The notes beneath the pieces are model-generated. The model saw only the letters and a list, made by a program, of their open reading frames with translations, ran no database searches and was not told the origin of the DNA. The translations under genes and the position numbers were made by a program. A stretch of DNA of 64,000 nucleotides. Source: Nematostella vectensis. Lineage: Eukaryota > Cnidaria > Anthozoa > Actiniaria > Edwardsiidae. Positions 36,649 to 48,751 of this stretch are shown here, in pieces. Position 1 is the stretch's first letter. Each line of letters starts with the position of its first letter. Location: NCBI RefSeq assembly GCF_932526225.1, contig NC_064040.1:2361501-2425500 (forward strand), given 5' to 3'.

Positions 36649-39600
36649 CTAGTCGGGTGACGGCATGCATTTCAGTCGGTCAAAGGAGGCTTTTTCGAGC
36701 TCCTCGCGGTGTTTCGGATGCGAGATACGGATCAGTTCGTAGGCTCGCTGGCGCAGGTTTTTACCGAAGAGTTGCGCGATACCATACTCAGTCACAACGT
36801 AGTGCACATGCGCACGTGTCGTCACCACGCCAGCGCCTGAAATCAACCAATCATCATCAGGAACGCAAAGTGTCGTCTTTGCAAAATAGCAGCAATTTTG
36901 ACACAGATGGAACTCAACAACAAAGGTTGTGTGAGAATGAAAAGAGGCTCAACTCATACGCACCTTGTTTGATGAATGGTACGATTTTTGATTCGCCTTT
37001 GCTTGTAGTTGAGTTCAGCGCAAGAATGGGTTTCCCCAGGCCATCATAGCCCAGGGCTGCACCTCGTAAGAAGTCTACTTGACCCCCCACACCTGAAATT
37101 GGCAAATAACATTTTTATATAAATTAACTCAGTCTTCCTAAGATGCATTGCACTATCGGTAAAAGGTCCCAAAAGAGTCCACATAAAATAGCATTTTTGC
37201 CACGAACCTCTACCATCAGGCGGTGAATACATCAGAATACATAAAGCCGCCAAGAATTTGGCTTTCGCTCGCGTTGAAAATATCCGCCATGGCAATGTAT
37301 CATGGGTAGATACGAGAGAGTGGTCCTATTGACCTGCTTTATTAGCTGTAGGGTTTATAATCAAATTAAAGATTCTATTTTGTGAAGTGTTCGTACTTTC
37401 TATCTTTTGTAGGAATTTCTCTCTTAATAAATCTTTGTAAATTTCACATTTTACTACGAAATGGAATTCATCTTCTACATCTTTCTTACATGTTGGAAAA
37501 ATCCTTTCTTCAACCTTTGTATAGGTTCTTGTGTGCCTTTCTCAATTTGCAAATTATGGTTACTTATTCTTAGTCGAGTTAGAGCAATCCTATGCTCTAT
37601 GGCAGGGATACTTATTCTTAGTCTTAAAGTTCTTAGTTTATTGCGTTCGTTACTAATTTTACTATTGTCATTTAAGATTTCGCTGATCCAATTTTGAAAT
37701 CTAATGTCTTTAAACCTTAGGTAAATATTGTAAAAAAGCTTTCTGTAATTATTAGTTCATTGTGTGGAAACCAGGCATACCCAAATCCACCCCCCCCACC
37801 CCCAAGGTCTGTGTTACCTTAGGTAAATATTGTTTAAAAAGCTTTCTATATATAATTTATTTAACCTTAGGTAAATATTTTTTAAAAAGCTTTCTGTATT
37901 TATTAGTTCATTGTGTGGAACCAAGGCATACCCAAAACCTCCCCCCCCCCTAAGGTCCCCCCCAAGGTCCCCCCCCCCAAGGTCTCTGTTACCTGAGTAC
38001 ATGCGAGTGCCAATGGAGTCAGACACAACTTGTCCGGTCAAGTCGACCTCTATGCAGGAGTTAATGGCCGTCATCTTGGGGTTTTGACTTGAGATGGCGA
38101 CTAGATTTACAAAGCCGACATCAAGCATAACTGGGGAGATAAGACGTGTGATTTTTGCAAAATTAATTCACAAGTGAATTTGTACAGTAGACATGATAAG
38201 TATCACAAAATATAGGCCTCGTAAAATCAATATGCTTTTTCCCTTCCACTTTGCTACAGGTACACCCCTTCGGTGTCTTCCCCATGCCCGCCACCCCCCC
38301 CCCCCCCCCCTCCCAGCAGTGTAATCAGCACACAAAGACAGACAGACTGGACACACCTAACACCAAATGACCACCCAGTTCACTTACCTACAAAGGGGTT
38401 GTTATCAATAAACTCAAACACTTTTTTGGTGCCGATCACAAAGCTACCAACAATCCTTCCTGGCAAGATCTTCTTCTTGGCATTTGTAACAGCTCCACGC
38501 TCTACCAGGTCAACAACACCATCACTGAACATCTCTGAATGGATACCAAGGTCCTTGTGGTCCATTAGCTCAGCTAGGCAACAGTCTGGAATACTTCCAA
38601 TTCCTTGAAAAAAGGGGAAAATATCAGTGTCAGTGTCACAAAAACCAGATGAGCAGGCATGGATAATATATGATCAAGTCTAGGATTTGGAGTTTTTTTC
38701 AATAAAAAGAGACTTCGTTTTGGTGGTCAGGGGCATGGGTGGGTTTAGGGCAAGAGCTGACTTTGCCCCCTTTTCATTTTCTCTTCGTTTTCTCACATCT
38801 ACAGCATTGGATGAAAGTAATATGCCACCTCTTCATAAGGTTTTCTTACATCTACAGCATTGGATGAAAGTAATATGCAACTTTGAGTCCTCTTTACACT
38901 ACCCCTTCTTAAGGGAGGTGTGTGTGACTAACTCTGCCATTCCATACCCCTAATGCCTCTGGACTTACCCATTCCATACCCCTAATGCCTCTGGACTTAC
39001 CTATTCCATACCCCTAATGCCTCTGGACTCACCCATTCCATACCCCTAATGCCTCTGGACTTACCCATCTGCAAGGTGGCACCATCAGCCACCAAATTCT
39101 CTGCGATGTACTTCCCAATCTTCCTGTCTTGTTCACTGGGCACTCCAGTCTTGTGTTCAGGCAGAGGGAAGTCAGCGACACAGAGAACATCTAGATGTGA
39201 CTGATGAATGCCTCCGGGACCTTGTGTTCGAGGGCACTGGGGGTTCACAAGCCCTGTGAAATTGACCAGAGATTAAGAACCAACAAGGCTTTTGTATTTT
39301 AAGTACCTTTTTTATGAGAACCTAAGATGTATGGCAGGGAAGAATAGGTTCTTATTTGAAAGATCACTTAAATGTTGATTGTCAAATAAAAACAGACGGG
39401 GTGATCATTGACAAAATCAATTTTAACTCTAAGGGAGGGCACTTTGGGGTGGTCAACAGAAATTCTTACCCCTAAGAGATAGCAAATTTGGTGTAGTCGA
39501 AGGTATTTTTAACCCTAACAGATTGCAGAATAATAAAAAAAACGTTTAACACCATCTTAGGAACAGCAACTAGTCAAATTTTATACACTAAAAGATAACA

Positions 39601-42600
39601 GACTCGAAAAAAAACGTTTAACATCCCCTTAGGAATAGCAGTTGGTAGAATTTTATACCCCAAGAGATGGCAAAATCAGAAAAATCCTCCCCAGGGGTTA
39701 TTAGTTATGGGATTTAAACTAGCTGTGTTTGCGCTTGTATGCACCATGAATGGCTCTTTCAGATTCTTCTACTTCATAAAATGTTATCATTAATACAAGG
39801 GAGGAATTTTTTAAATCACATACAAAAAAATCAGATACCAAAATATTGCTGTTCATGAACTTTTTGAATGCCAACACAACCCTGAAACCAATTCTAGTTT
39901 TTTGTTTGTAAAATTTTTCTTGTTTTTTTTTTCTTTTGTAAAATTTTTCCAATTAAACATTGTGACATGTTTTGTATTTGTCAGCGTTATTCACTGCAAC
40001 CTTAGTTGAGGCCACAAACCATGGGTCTAAAAAAGTTCCCTTAAACTCTATCGCAGTAGAATTTCATTTGTTCTCAATGACATCTACTAAGATGTTTCCT
40101 GTCTCGTTGGTTTCAACCACAGTTAGCCAGTTACTGAACCTAGGTTGGAAGCTCTAGTTTAACCACAGCATTAGCCTGATTTGTTAAAAGTTACCCTGAT
40201 TTATAAGAACCTATTCAGCCTGACCTTGAAATTTCTAGTTTCTTATATGTAGGCATTTACTGTATCTAAAATAAAGGTAAGAACAAAAACTTAGGATCTG
40301 CTAGCCAAGCAACAGATAGCTCAAAGCTTTTTACATAATGGGTAGCACTCATTGCTGGCAGTAGCTGGCAGGAAGAACATGATAATGACAAAATCTCCTA
40401 AAATTGCCAGTGCAGTTCTACACAGAATCACTCACCAATAATATATTTTGCATTTTGTAAAGCTGCCCTTGTGACATCAACACTAGGGCCCAAAGTACAG
40501 AAGCCATGCTTGTCAGGGGGACTGACTTGAATCAGGGCAACATCTAGTTCAATCAGATTACGATGGAAAACAAGAGGAATCTCACTAAGAAAGATTGGAG
40601 TACAGTCAGCTCTGCCGTCATTGATAGCTTTCCTACAGTTGGCCCCAATAAAAAAAGAGTTGTCACGAAAGATCCCTGAAAATATAAAAATATTTTAAAT
40701 TAGTTTTTGATGCAATCGAATAGTTTGAGGCCATTTAATATTCACAACAACTAAACAAACAAACAAATATATATATAACATGTGGACCTATGTATGATCA
40801 TGACATATACATTTTTAGTCATTTCTTGCGTGAGGAATGTCAAAGTGAATTTAAAAAATAAATAATTTAGAACAATAAACAAGATGAACTATAAACAATT
40901 TTTTTTCCACTCATCAATCAAAGTTCAGAACATAGTGGCATTGAAATTAAACCCACATTGAAAATTTGCTCATTCTAACAATTTTCCTCTAATGTCCAAG
41001 GTTTTTTGGTAAAACAGCTTATATATTTTCCTCTAATGTCCAAGGTTTTTCGGTAAAATAGCTTATATATTTTCCTCTAATGTCCAAGGTTTTTTGGTAA
41101 AACAGCTTATATATTTTCCTATGTCCAAGGTTTTATGGTAAAACAGCTTATATCTTTTCCTCTAATGTCCAAGGTTTTATGGTAAAACAGCTTATATCTT
41201 TTCCTCTAATGTCCAAGGTTTTGTGGTCAAATTGCTTAAATATATTTTCCTCTAATGTCCAAGGTTTTGTGGTAAAATAGCTTAAAGGGGAACTGCAAGC
41301 TAAATACAACCAGGACTCATATTGAGATGTAAAAACAAAAAATACGCTTACTGTAGGTGTTTTCGCGCGGTTATGATTCGTTTTCGAGAAATTCGACGTT
41401 TCGCCGCCATCTTGGATGTTTTGCTCGTCAGCGCTCGCTTTTGTGATGTACTGTATGAACAAGATGCCGTTTTGTTCCCGCCTTATGCAAATATTTATTC
41501 TCATTGCAGGCGCGCCTCTTCGAGTTACACTCAGACTACCCCTTGTAAACTAGCTGCGAGCTGTAATCACCGAGGTTTCAGCATATCAAACTCAGATACA
41601 AAGTATGATGTTACTACATAGGACGAAGAACATCAATTAGGGGAACACTGTTTAAAACAAGATCGAAAAAGTGTGACAGAAGACCATGAAGTGAAACAAA
41701 ACCCAATATGTGCGACTTCATGTACTCAAACGACTGTTCGATAAGCTTACAACATAGAACTTATCGTTTGATCCGCCACAAGTGCCTGGATTTAAGTACT
41801 TTTCCACATAACAGAAAAACTGTAAGTGATATTTTGAAATATTTTGAAATACTGTTGAAAATGTTAATAGAAGGCATTTAGCAAATTGGAAATAAATTCG
41901 ATAAGAGTACGTGTTTACATGCAGCTTTTTTAGCGAGGAGCGAGGAAATAGTCGATGAAGTAGATTTTTTTAGATTATTTGTTGATTGTATTTATACTAA
42001 TTGTGTGCTAGCTATAACTGCCGAACAGACCTTCTAATAAAATTGTGTAGATGAACTGCTAAAAGTTGTGTATTTGATTGCATACTCTCGTCTCAGTGAG
42101 TCTTTGCATTAAAAACTGTTGTAAAATGAGAGTCATTCTTCGGGATTGAACAGGCTTATATTTAAGGTAAAATTATAGTAAAAAGCAACCCCTTTTTTTC
42201 AGTGCATTTCAAGTAATCATGCAGTAGAGATCGTGCATGGTATGATGTTCACCATCTTGGTAAAATATGAACAACTATAACAAATTTGGAATCACCATAA
42301 CAGCATCAAAACTCCCCTAGTAAGCCTCACTAGTCAGCCCCCAGGACATTTTGTTCTTCGGCTAGAAGAGGGGTCTTAAAAGAAAATAGAAAGAGGGGGT
42401 TTAGAATGATAGAAATAGGGGTTTTATTTCAAAATTTCTGTCTCTAGCTTTTGGCACTTGGTAATTTTAGCCCCTAGTTAGCAGAGCTTTTACTGTAATC
42501 ATATAGAAGGTAGCACTAAACAATAAGCTAATAAATGTTCATATAAAATAAGACAAGACAACTCCTCCCTATTTCCGCCATTTATTGGTTCAACAAAAGA

Positions 42601-45600
42601 ATGAATATAAAATTTCTGCTGAGCATTAGTGCATTTCCAAGGGAATTGCAGCCCCAATCCAACAACCACCTCCCCCTCATTGACACACTCCAGGCTACAG
42701 GCAAGGGGTACACAATACAAAATCATATAAAAACTTGTTCAGATATTGGCAATGTGTGGTGCCAACATGATTCTGTCCATAGAAAACTAAAAGGGTTGAT
42801 CTTTTTGCCCAATCTATTAATGATTGATATTGATTGTGTTCAAATAAAAGTCTAACACTGACCCATAACCCTAGATTCAGATATTTGCAATTTGATTGAA
42901 ACAAGTCAGTATACTCCACATAGTCAAAATAAATGTAGACTCACATATATAGCACAGCTGCACAACCTTTTATTGTGGTACAGGTGTGAAGCATGAAGTT
43001 ATTCTTTTTAGGTTCTTCATCAGTGTAATCCTTGCATTCAAACATTCTCATATACTGGTAACATTTGATTGGACTTTTATCATCCAGAGGTGGGGAATGC
43101 AGTCATCAACCACATTCCAGAAAATGATAAGCAGCACATCACCTTGTGACTGCCACCAAAATGAACAAATAAAATGGACTGTTTGTACAATAGTATTTTA
43201 AGTCACTAGCTTGATTCTTCATTTTTAGAGCATCACTCTAATAAAAAAAATATTATAAGGTTCTTATAAAAAAAAGGAATGTATTTATTATAACTTACAG
43301 TACTTTCATATTATGAAAAGTCCAAATACCAGCAGACAATCAAGAGGCTATATTGAAACACTATAGTAGGCATCCATGAGTTCAAATAATTGTGTAAAAA
43401 GTAGCCAATAAAATGATGGTTGTACTTTATTGACTGAAAAACATTACAGCATCCTTGCAGTATAAATTTTAAATAATGTATAATGTATAGTTAACAATAA
43501 ATGATATATGAACTATTTTAAAGAAAACGCCATTCATATTATAAAATACAGATTAAAACCATAGCCAGTCAAAGCTATTACAGTAACATTACTAAAGGTA
43601 TTTCGCAGAATAAAGAAGAATGAAAACCTGAAGTTTCTAAATAAATTCTCATATTAGCCTAGCGTATAAAGGATGCAATTTCGGATGTCATGTTACATAA
43701 TTGACTTCAAAGCAAAGTACTTGAAATGTAGAATGTAAGACAAGGAAAATGTTATACCTGAATCTTCTTATTCATTTTCAAGTAAAAGCTTATTTTACCC
43801 ATTTTAAGGCTAATAACTTCATTAGCAGCACGACAAAGTTTTTACGCACATGTACACCGATTCCTCAGATCCATTGTGGTTTGGTTGTGATATGCTTGCT
43901 CTTGCATAGTTTCGAGCTTGAATGATTTAACGTGAGGTTGTTTGATGCAACGTGGAATGAGACGAAAACAAATGGCTGCCACAAAGTTTCAGCGGTAATG
44001 CCAAAGAGCAACATAGACCACGCCATCTTGTTCATACAGCACGTCACAAAAGCGACCGCTGACAGTTTATGCGCTGACGAGCAAAACATCCAAGATGGTG
44101 GCGAAACGTCGAATTTCTCGAAAACGAATTATAACCGCGCGAAAACACCTACAGTAAGCGTATTTTTTGTTTTTACATCTAAATACGAGTCCTGGTTGTA
44201 TTTAGCTTGCAGTTCCCCTTTAAATCTTTTCCTCTAACATCCAAGGTTTTGTGGTGAAATAGCTTAAATCTTTTCATCTACTAATGTCCAAGCTTTTGTG
44301 TTATAAAATAACTTAATTTTCTAACCTTCATATTCCTCCTTGGTATGCTCTGCATTCCCTTCTATATGAATATGGATGACCTCAACATTTTGCAGGTTGG
44401 CCTTCTTGCCCCACTTGGCCATGGCTTCCACTAGAGGGATGGGTGTGGCGGCGGCACTGTGTACAAACACCTTCATGCCTGCACAAAAGAGAACAGTTAA
44501 AACTTGTACAGTTAATAAAGAGACATCAATATTACAGACAGCCTCAAAACCAAAAAGTGTGTCTGTTATATAGAGTTGTCAACTAATTTATAGAGGTTCC
44601 GCTGTACACAGAGGTACTGTAAACTGTTTGGTGGTTATGGAGATTCTGCTGTACTCAGAGGTACTTTTAACTGTTTGGTGGTTATAGAGGTTCTGCTGTT
44701 GTAAACTGTTTGGTGGTTATTGAGATTCTGCTGTACTCAGAGGTACTTTTAACTGTTTAGTGGTTATGGAGATTCTGCTCTACACAAAGGTACTGTAAAC
44801 TTTTTAGCGGCACATTGCACACGACAAAAGTTAAGACCCTAAATTTGTAGAGTAATTTTGCTTCAATTAAATATTGCCTCAAAACATGCTTCAGAGATAT
44901 TGCATCAAAACATGAATAAAAATATGAAAAAAGGCATTGATGGTGAACAGTTAATTCATAATTTTTCTTTAAGGTTTCGCAAGGTTGACAATATGGGGCC
45001 ACCATTTAACATGTCTACCATGTCATGAGGGAGACAAAGTCCCCAATGAAGAGACTCAGGTTTTCACACTTTGGTCCTCAAAAAGTTAAGGATAGTAGAA
45101 AGGGTCGTCGACCGGCTCTCGTAGAATGCGTCTTGACGGGCTAATATTTAACGAAATATTGTGAATAATATATCGTTTTAAAGCTGAATACATGTAGAAT
45201 ACTACCATAAATCTAAATTTAGTGATTTGTTTATACGGTATGAAGCGCGCCCTGAAAACTGACAAAACAAGTGGTGTTTACATATAGAGTTATAGGACCA
45301 CAGGGTTACCACGTAAGACCGGCTCAAACGCAGAATATCAATCAGCACATAACAAACACCAAAATCGAGTCTGCGAATTTTGATTGGTTGTTTTGTTCGA
45401 AAGGGAATGGTTTTCAAAGTCGTAAGACGTTCTGATACCCGATCTTCGTTACATAACAGTTCATAATTCGGCAAAAGAAAGGACTCTCGAAAATCGCAGA
45501 CACGATATTAATCTCAAATTATCGACTAAAACAATGTTTCAAACATGAACTCTTTACAATAAATTGTGTTGTGCCAATAGCTTCTTAAAGCACGCAGATT

Positions 45601-48600
45601 GGAGCAAAACTCATAGCAGAGTTATTCGCCGCTAAAGCTAAGTAAACATAAGAGGATTAAGAGGCAACCTGTCACTACCCTCTTCACCATTAACACAAGT
45701 GCCGACAAGCTCCCTGCTCGTGGGATACGGCTCCCTATTTTTCATGGGGAGCTCGTAATATGAGCACTGAGAACTCTTTGTGCCTGCGTTGTAGCTCATC
45801 ACAAATCGCAACCAGTAAGAAGCCATGGCAAAGACATGAAATGCGTCAAAGAGAGTAAGCTAAAAAGAAAGCGTGAAACCTCGAGTTAATAAGGGAAGGC
45901 AAGCCACTATGGCTAAGGCCACTAAACAAACGTGGTGCTACAACTCCCCAAGTTATCGACAATGCTCTTGCTTCTTTGGATCCACGAGATAAATGATATC
46001 ACCCTGGCTTCCAGAGGCTGAATACCCGCTTTGCACAGTATGCTAGGGGGCGCTTCGTTTGAAAAACTCTCCGAGCCTCTGGTTTTCAGGGTAGAACGAT
46101 ATTCGCTTCATTTAAAAATCTTTCAATACGTCAACGATCCATTTTTGTCCAGATATGATGGTTGATAGCCACGGATTTCGGTTAGATTTCGCTTTAGGTT
46201 TTACCACGTTGAAGTTCGGAAAAGTCGATGGAGTCACAGTATCATAATAAATGCTTATAGGAATTATAGTTTAAGAAGTATGCGAGAGTGGCGCCAAAAT
46301 TATAATAACACTGTGTTGTGTCACCTCAGATTTGAAACCTCCCGGATAACGAGCACCAAATTAGTTGTGGGATGCTGTGTCTTAAAAGGATTAAAGGAAT
46401 TGTGACACCTTTCGTGTTAGGTCTATATTCGACAGAAAACGAGCTTTCCTTGTAACTCACGATTCTTTTGAGATAAAAAGAAAATTCTTTTTGGAAATTG
46501 TAGTTTATTTGTTACCAAATCAATTCGAAATTATAAAAAAAAATTGGGTCAGAGAGTGCTTCTGACCCTTTCCACTAACCTTAAGCTCATAGCACTAAGC
46601 TATCTTACATTACTTTAAAAAATGGTTAGGGTTTGACTTTCCCTAATTCCAACAACCGTAATGATTTGAATAAAAGCCCAGGGCGCTTACTTATTTTTTT
46701 CGGGTCTTTGGGGAAGGGGCTTATTGGAGATGGGGCTCTTATTGGGGAGCGGGCGCTTATTGGGGAGGGGGCGCTTATTGGGAGATGGGGCGCTTATTGG
46801 GGAGGGGGCGCTTATTGGGGAGGGGATGCTTATTGGGGAGGGGGCGCTTATTGGGGAGGGGGCGCTTATTGGGGAGGGGGCGCTTATTGGGGAGGGGGCG
46901 CTTATTGGGGAGGGGGCGCTTATTGGGGAGGGGGCGCTTATTGGGGAGGGGGCGCTTATTGGGGAGGGGGCGCTTATTGGGGAGGGGGTGCTTATTGGGG
47001 AGGGGGCGCTTATTGGGGAGGGGGTGCTTATTGGGGAGGGGGTGCTTATTGGGGAGGGGGCGCTTATTGGGGAGGGGGTGCTTATTAGGGAGGGGGCGCT
47101 TACTGGGGAGGGGGCGCTTACTGGGGAGGGGGCGCTTATTGGGGAGGGGGCGCTTATTGGGGAGGGGGTGCTTATTGGGGAGGGGGCGCTTATTGGGGAG
47201 GGGGCGCTTATTGGGGAGGGGGCGCTTATTGGGGAGGGGGCGCTTATTGGGGAGGGGGTGCTTATTGGGGAGGTGTCGCTTATTTGGGAGGGGGTGCTTA
47301 TTGGGGAGGGGGCGCTTATTGGGGAGGGGGTGCTTATTGGGGAGGGGGTGCTTATTGGGGAGGGGGCGCTTATTGGGGAGGGGGCGCTTATTGGGGAGGG
47401 GGCCACCTATTTCACTTTGGTGGAAAATACCAGCATTTGAATCAATTGAGAACAAAAATTTGGACACATAGGTATAAAGATGTTGAAGTGATAATAATCA
47501 GACCTGTGTTGTAATTAAGATTTACATCATTCAAGTGGTGTTTTTGTAGGGATCTTATTAGTGTGAGGGAAGGGGGGGGTTATTTGGTAAGGGGCGCTTA
47601 TCAGGGAAGGAACTTTTTTTAAAAGGAGGGTGCTTATTTGAATCATTACCGTAAGCAGCTTGAATGATACGGTAGGTGTTGTACAGGTCGTCCATATAGG
47701 AGCTATACATGTGCATGGACTGAGGTTGCATATTTTATAATTCAACCCAGTTATTCAGGAAATTGTATAAGTATAAGACAATCACTGTACAGGACCAAAA
47801 ACATAACATAATTTAGGAGTTAGCCTCAAAGAAAGCCCTGTTTGGACGAGTTTTTATTTTCTTTGTAGTATTCTAGTTTTGTTTTCATTTTTAAATGTCT
47901 AGACTTAAAAAATGCTTAATTAACTTAATCAATGTTGTTTCCTTTTCAGTGGTCGCAGCGGGACAGACTATTAATTCATTGCTTGTCGAAGCTCAAGCAA
48001 AATAATCTCAAAGCATTAACGAAAGTCTAAGCTCTTCTGCATTTGCATCGCATGAGGAAATAAATTTCATGTTGGATTCCTGCTGGTACCGCGGATTAAA
48101 ATTTCTATGTGTCATTTAGGGTTTAATAAATCTCTTGCAAATTATGGTTCCAATTTCATTGCATTTGTGCAATAATGGATGAATTATTGTCTGTTTATTG
48201 GTTGATATGTAGCGAGCACAGGGGATCTTTTCGGTTCTAAACTCGCCTGATTTTATAACTTGCACGGCTTCTTCGGGTGATTTCCATGCCGGAGTTCGAC
48301 CTGGCAGCGGATGGAATGGCTCCGAGGAATACGTGTAGTAGGGACGGTTTGCTGTGAAATTTAAACAATATTTACTATAAAAAGACAGAAAAGGCACAAG
48401 AACCACAACTGGCAAGCATTTTGTAGCTTGAATAAATCAGAAACAAGCTTGAAATACGTAAAATAGGTGAAGATTTCATTGATCACTCTGTAAACTCACA
48501 ACTCGCTTCCCCAGCCTCGCGATTTCGTACAGAAATCCACGAAGAAACTGCCGGTCGAACAAATCTTGGCTTGACAGCTCGACTCAGGGCTAGCCTCGTC

Positions 48601-48608
48601 GCTAGCAT
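36649..48608 (-). CDS. Mitochondrial acetyl-CoA hydrolase / 4-hydroxybutyrate CoA-transferase-like, nine exons, 488 aa
   Basis: Exons in transcript order: 48608-48500, 48351-48247, 44478-44326, 40675-40436, 39253-39065, 38603-38388, 38130-37993, 37092-36964 and 36836-36649. They sum to 1467 nt and read through to TAG without a break; all eight introns are phase 1. The first ~36 residues ([16 protein letters not shown] then VRPAVSS) are Arg-rich and lack acids, as in a mitochondrial presequence. Family motifs follow: [47 protein letters not shown] (Glu289 is the likely catalytic glutamate that forms the thioester), [23 protein letters not shown] and [19 protein letters not shown]. This family moves CoA between acyl donors and acetate; the exact acid in animals is not settled by sequence. 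Intron 2 uses a GC donor. Length is normal for the family, and the gene is complete. Confidence 0.93.
37716..37990. repeat. Duplicated C-rich block beside a splice donor of the CoA-transferase gene
   Basis: CCTTAGGTAAATATTG plus CTTTCTGTA...TTCATTGTGTGGAA occurs at about 37716 and 37863. AAGGTCTGTGTTACCT (about 37803) resembles the true donor region AAGGTCTCTGTTACCTGAG (37979-37997), read as AGGTAACA on the minus strand. Long C runs separate the blocks. Confidence 0.7.
38936..39066 (-). repeat. 32 bp tandem repeat (four donor copies) at a splice donor of the CoA-transferase gene
   Basis: On the minus strand each copy reads GGGTAAGTCCAGAGGCATTA then GGGGTATGGAAT. Donor GTs fall at 39064-39063, 39032-39031, 39000-38999 and 38968-38967, and all keep GTAAGT or GTGAGT. 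Only the first follows the coding exon end. Confidence 0.9.
40990..41285. repeat. ~44 bp intronic minisatellite, left part
   Basis: About six to seven copies of TTTTCCTCTAATGTCCAAGG followed by TTTTTTGGTAAAACAGCTTA. The array is interrupted by the transposon that follows and resumes at 44224-44320. Confidence 0.88.
41286..44219. mobile_element. 2.93 kb TTAA-flanked DNA transposon with ~200 bp TIRs, non-autonomous
   Basis: Both ends read AGGGGAACTGCAAGCTAAAT inward, and the inverted similarity continues for roughly 200 bp (about 41286-41490 against 44219-44010) with a few substitutions and one ~16 bp indel. TTAA flanks both sides (41282-41285 and 44220-44223). The interior is AT-rich with no transposase ORF. 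TTAA targeting points to piggyBac or Kolobok; long TIRs fit some Kolobok-type elements, but this is not decisive. It sits in intron 3 of the CoA-transferase gene and splits the minisatellite. Confidence 0.88.
44224..44320. repeat. ~44 bp intronic minisatellite, right part
   Basis: Continuation of the 40990-41285 array (CTTTTCCTCTAACATCCAAG then GTTTTGTGG) after the inserted transposon. It is more diverged toward the neighbouring exon. Confidence 0.8.
44590..44800. repeat. Tandem repeat of ~58 bp, about four copies
   Basis: Repeats of GAGATTCTGCTGTACTCAGA followed by GGTACTTTTAACTG and TTTGGTGGTTATGG, some copies shortened. It lies in intron 2 of the CoA-transferase gene, near the acceptor. 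Confidence 0.8.
44801..46000. other. Intron 2 sequence of the CoA-transferase gene, no feature recognised
   Basis: Unique-looking AT-rich intron sequence. Small open frames on both strands have no support. Confidence 0.5.
46001..46092. mobile_element. Short MITE-like inverted repeat, 92 bp
   Basis: ACCCTGGCTTCCAGAGG at the left and its imperfect inverse ending at 46092 (read inward ACCCTGAAAACCAGAGG) bracket a short GC-rich core. No clear target duplication. Confidence 0.5.
46716..47403 (+). repeat. 18 bp G-rich minisatellite, about 38 copies
   Basis: The consensus is GGGGAGGGGGCGCTTATT; variants change CGC to TGC or drop single bases. Because 18 is a multiple of 3 and few units contain stops, long open frames appear on both strands; they are artefacts. 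Repeated G4-A-G5 blocks on the plus strand should favour G-quadruplexes. It lies in intron 2 of the CoA-transferase gene. A degenerate remnant of the unit recurs at about 47570-47640. Confidence 0.95.
47404..48246. other. Remaining intron 2 sequence of the CoA-transferase gene
   Basis: It contains degenerate G-rich repeat remnants near 47570-47640 and then unique sequence up to exon 2 of the minus-strand gene. No other feature is supported. Confidence 0.5.
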
Positions 48609-48729
48609 TTTGTGGATTTGTAAAATCGCTCTTCGTAAAGGAAGAGAGGTTTATTTCTAGACAAATCCGTGGTTCAAGATGGAAGACTTGATCATCCGGC
48701 TACGCTCCTACACCACCCGATGACAGGGA

Positions 48730-48751
48730 TGACGTCACTGCTGTGACGTCA
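48730..48751. promoter_or_regulatory. Two perfect CRE palindromes upstream of the CoA-transferase gene
   Basis: TGACGTCA occurs at 48730-48737 and 48744-48751, 14 bp apart, starting about 120 bases upstream of the minus-strand ATG (48608). TGACGTCA is the full cAMP-response element bound by CREB/ATF proteins. Spacing and position suit a proximal promoter; function is inferred. Confidence 0.55.

Noticed and set aside
46633-47514. Five long ORFs of 140-240 codons with periodic products
   Set aside because: Artefacts of the 18 bp minisatellite; none has a non-repetitive domain and all lie in an intron of a well-supported gene.
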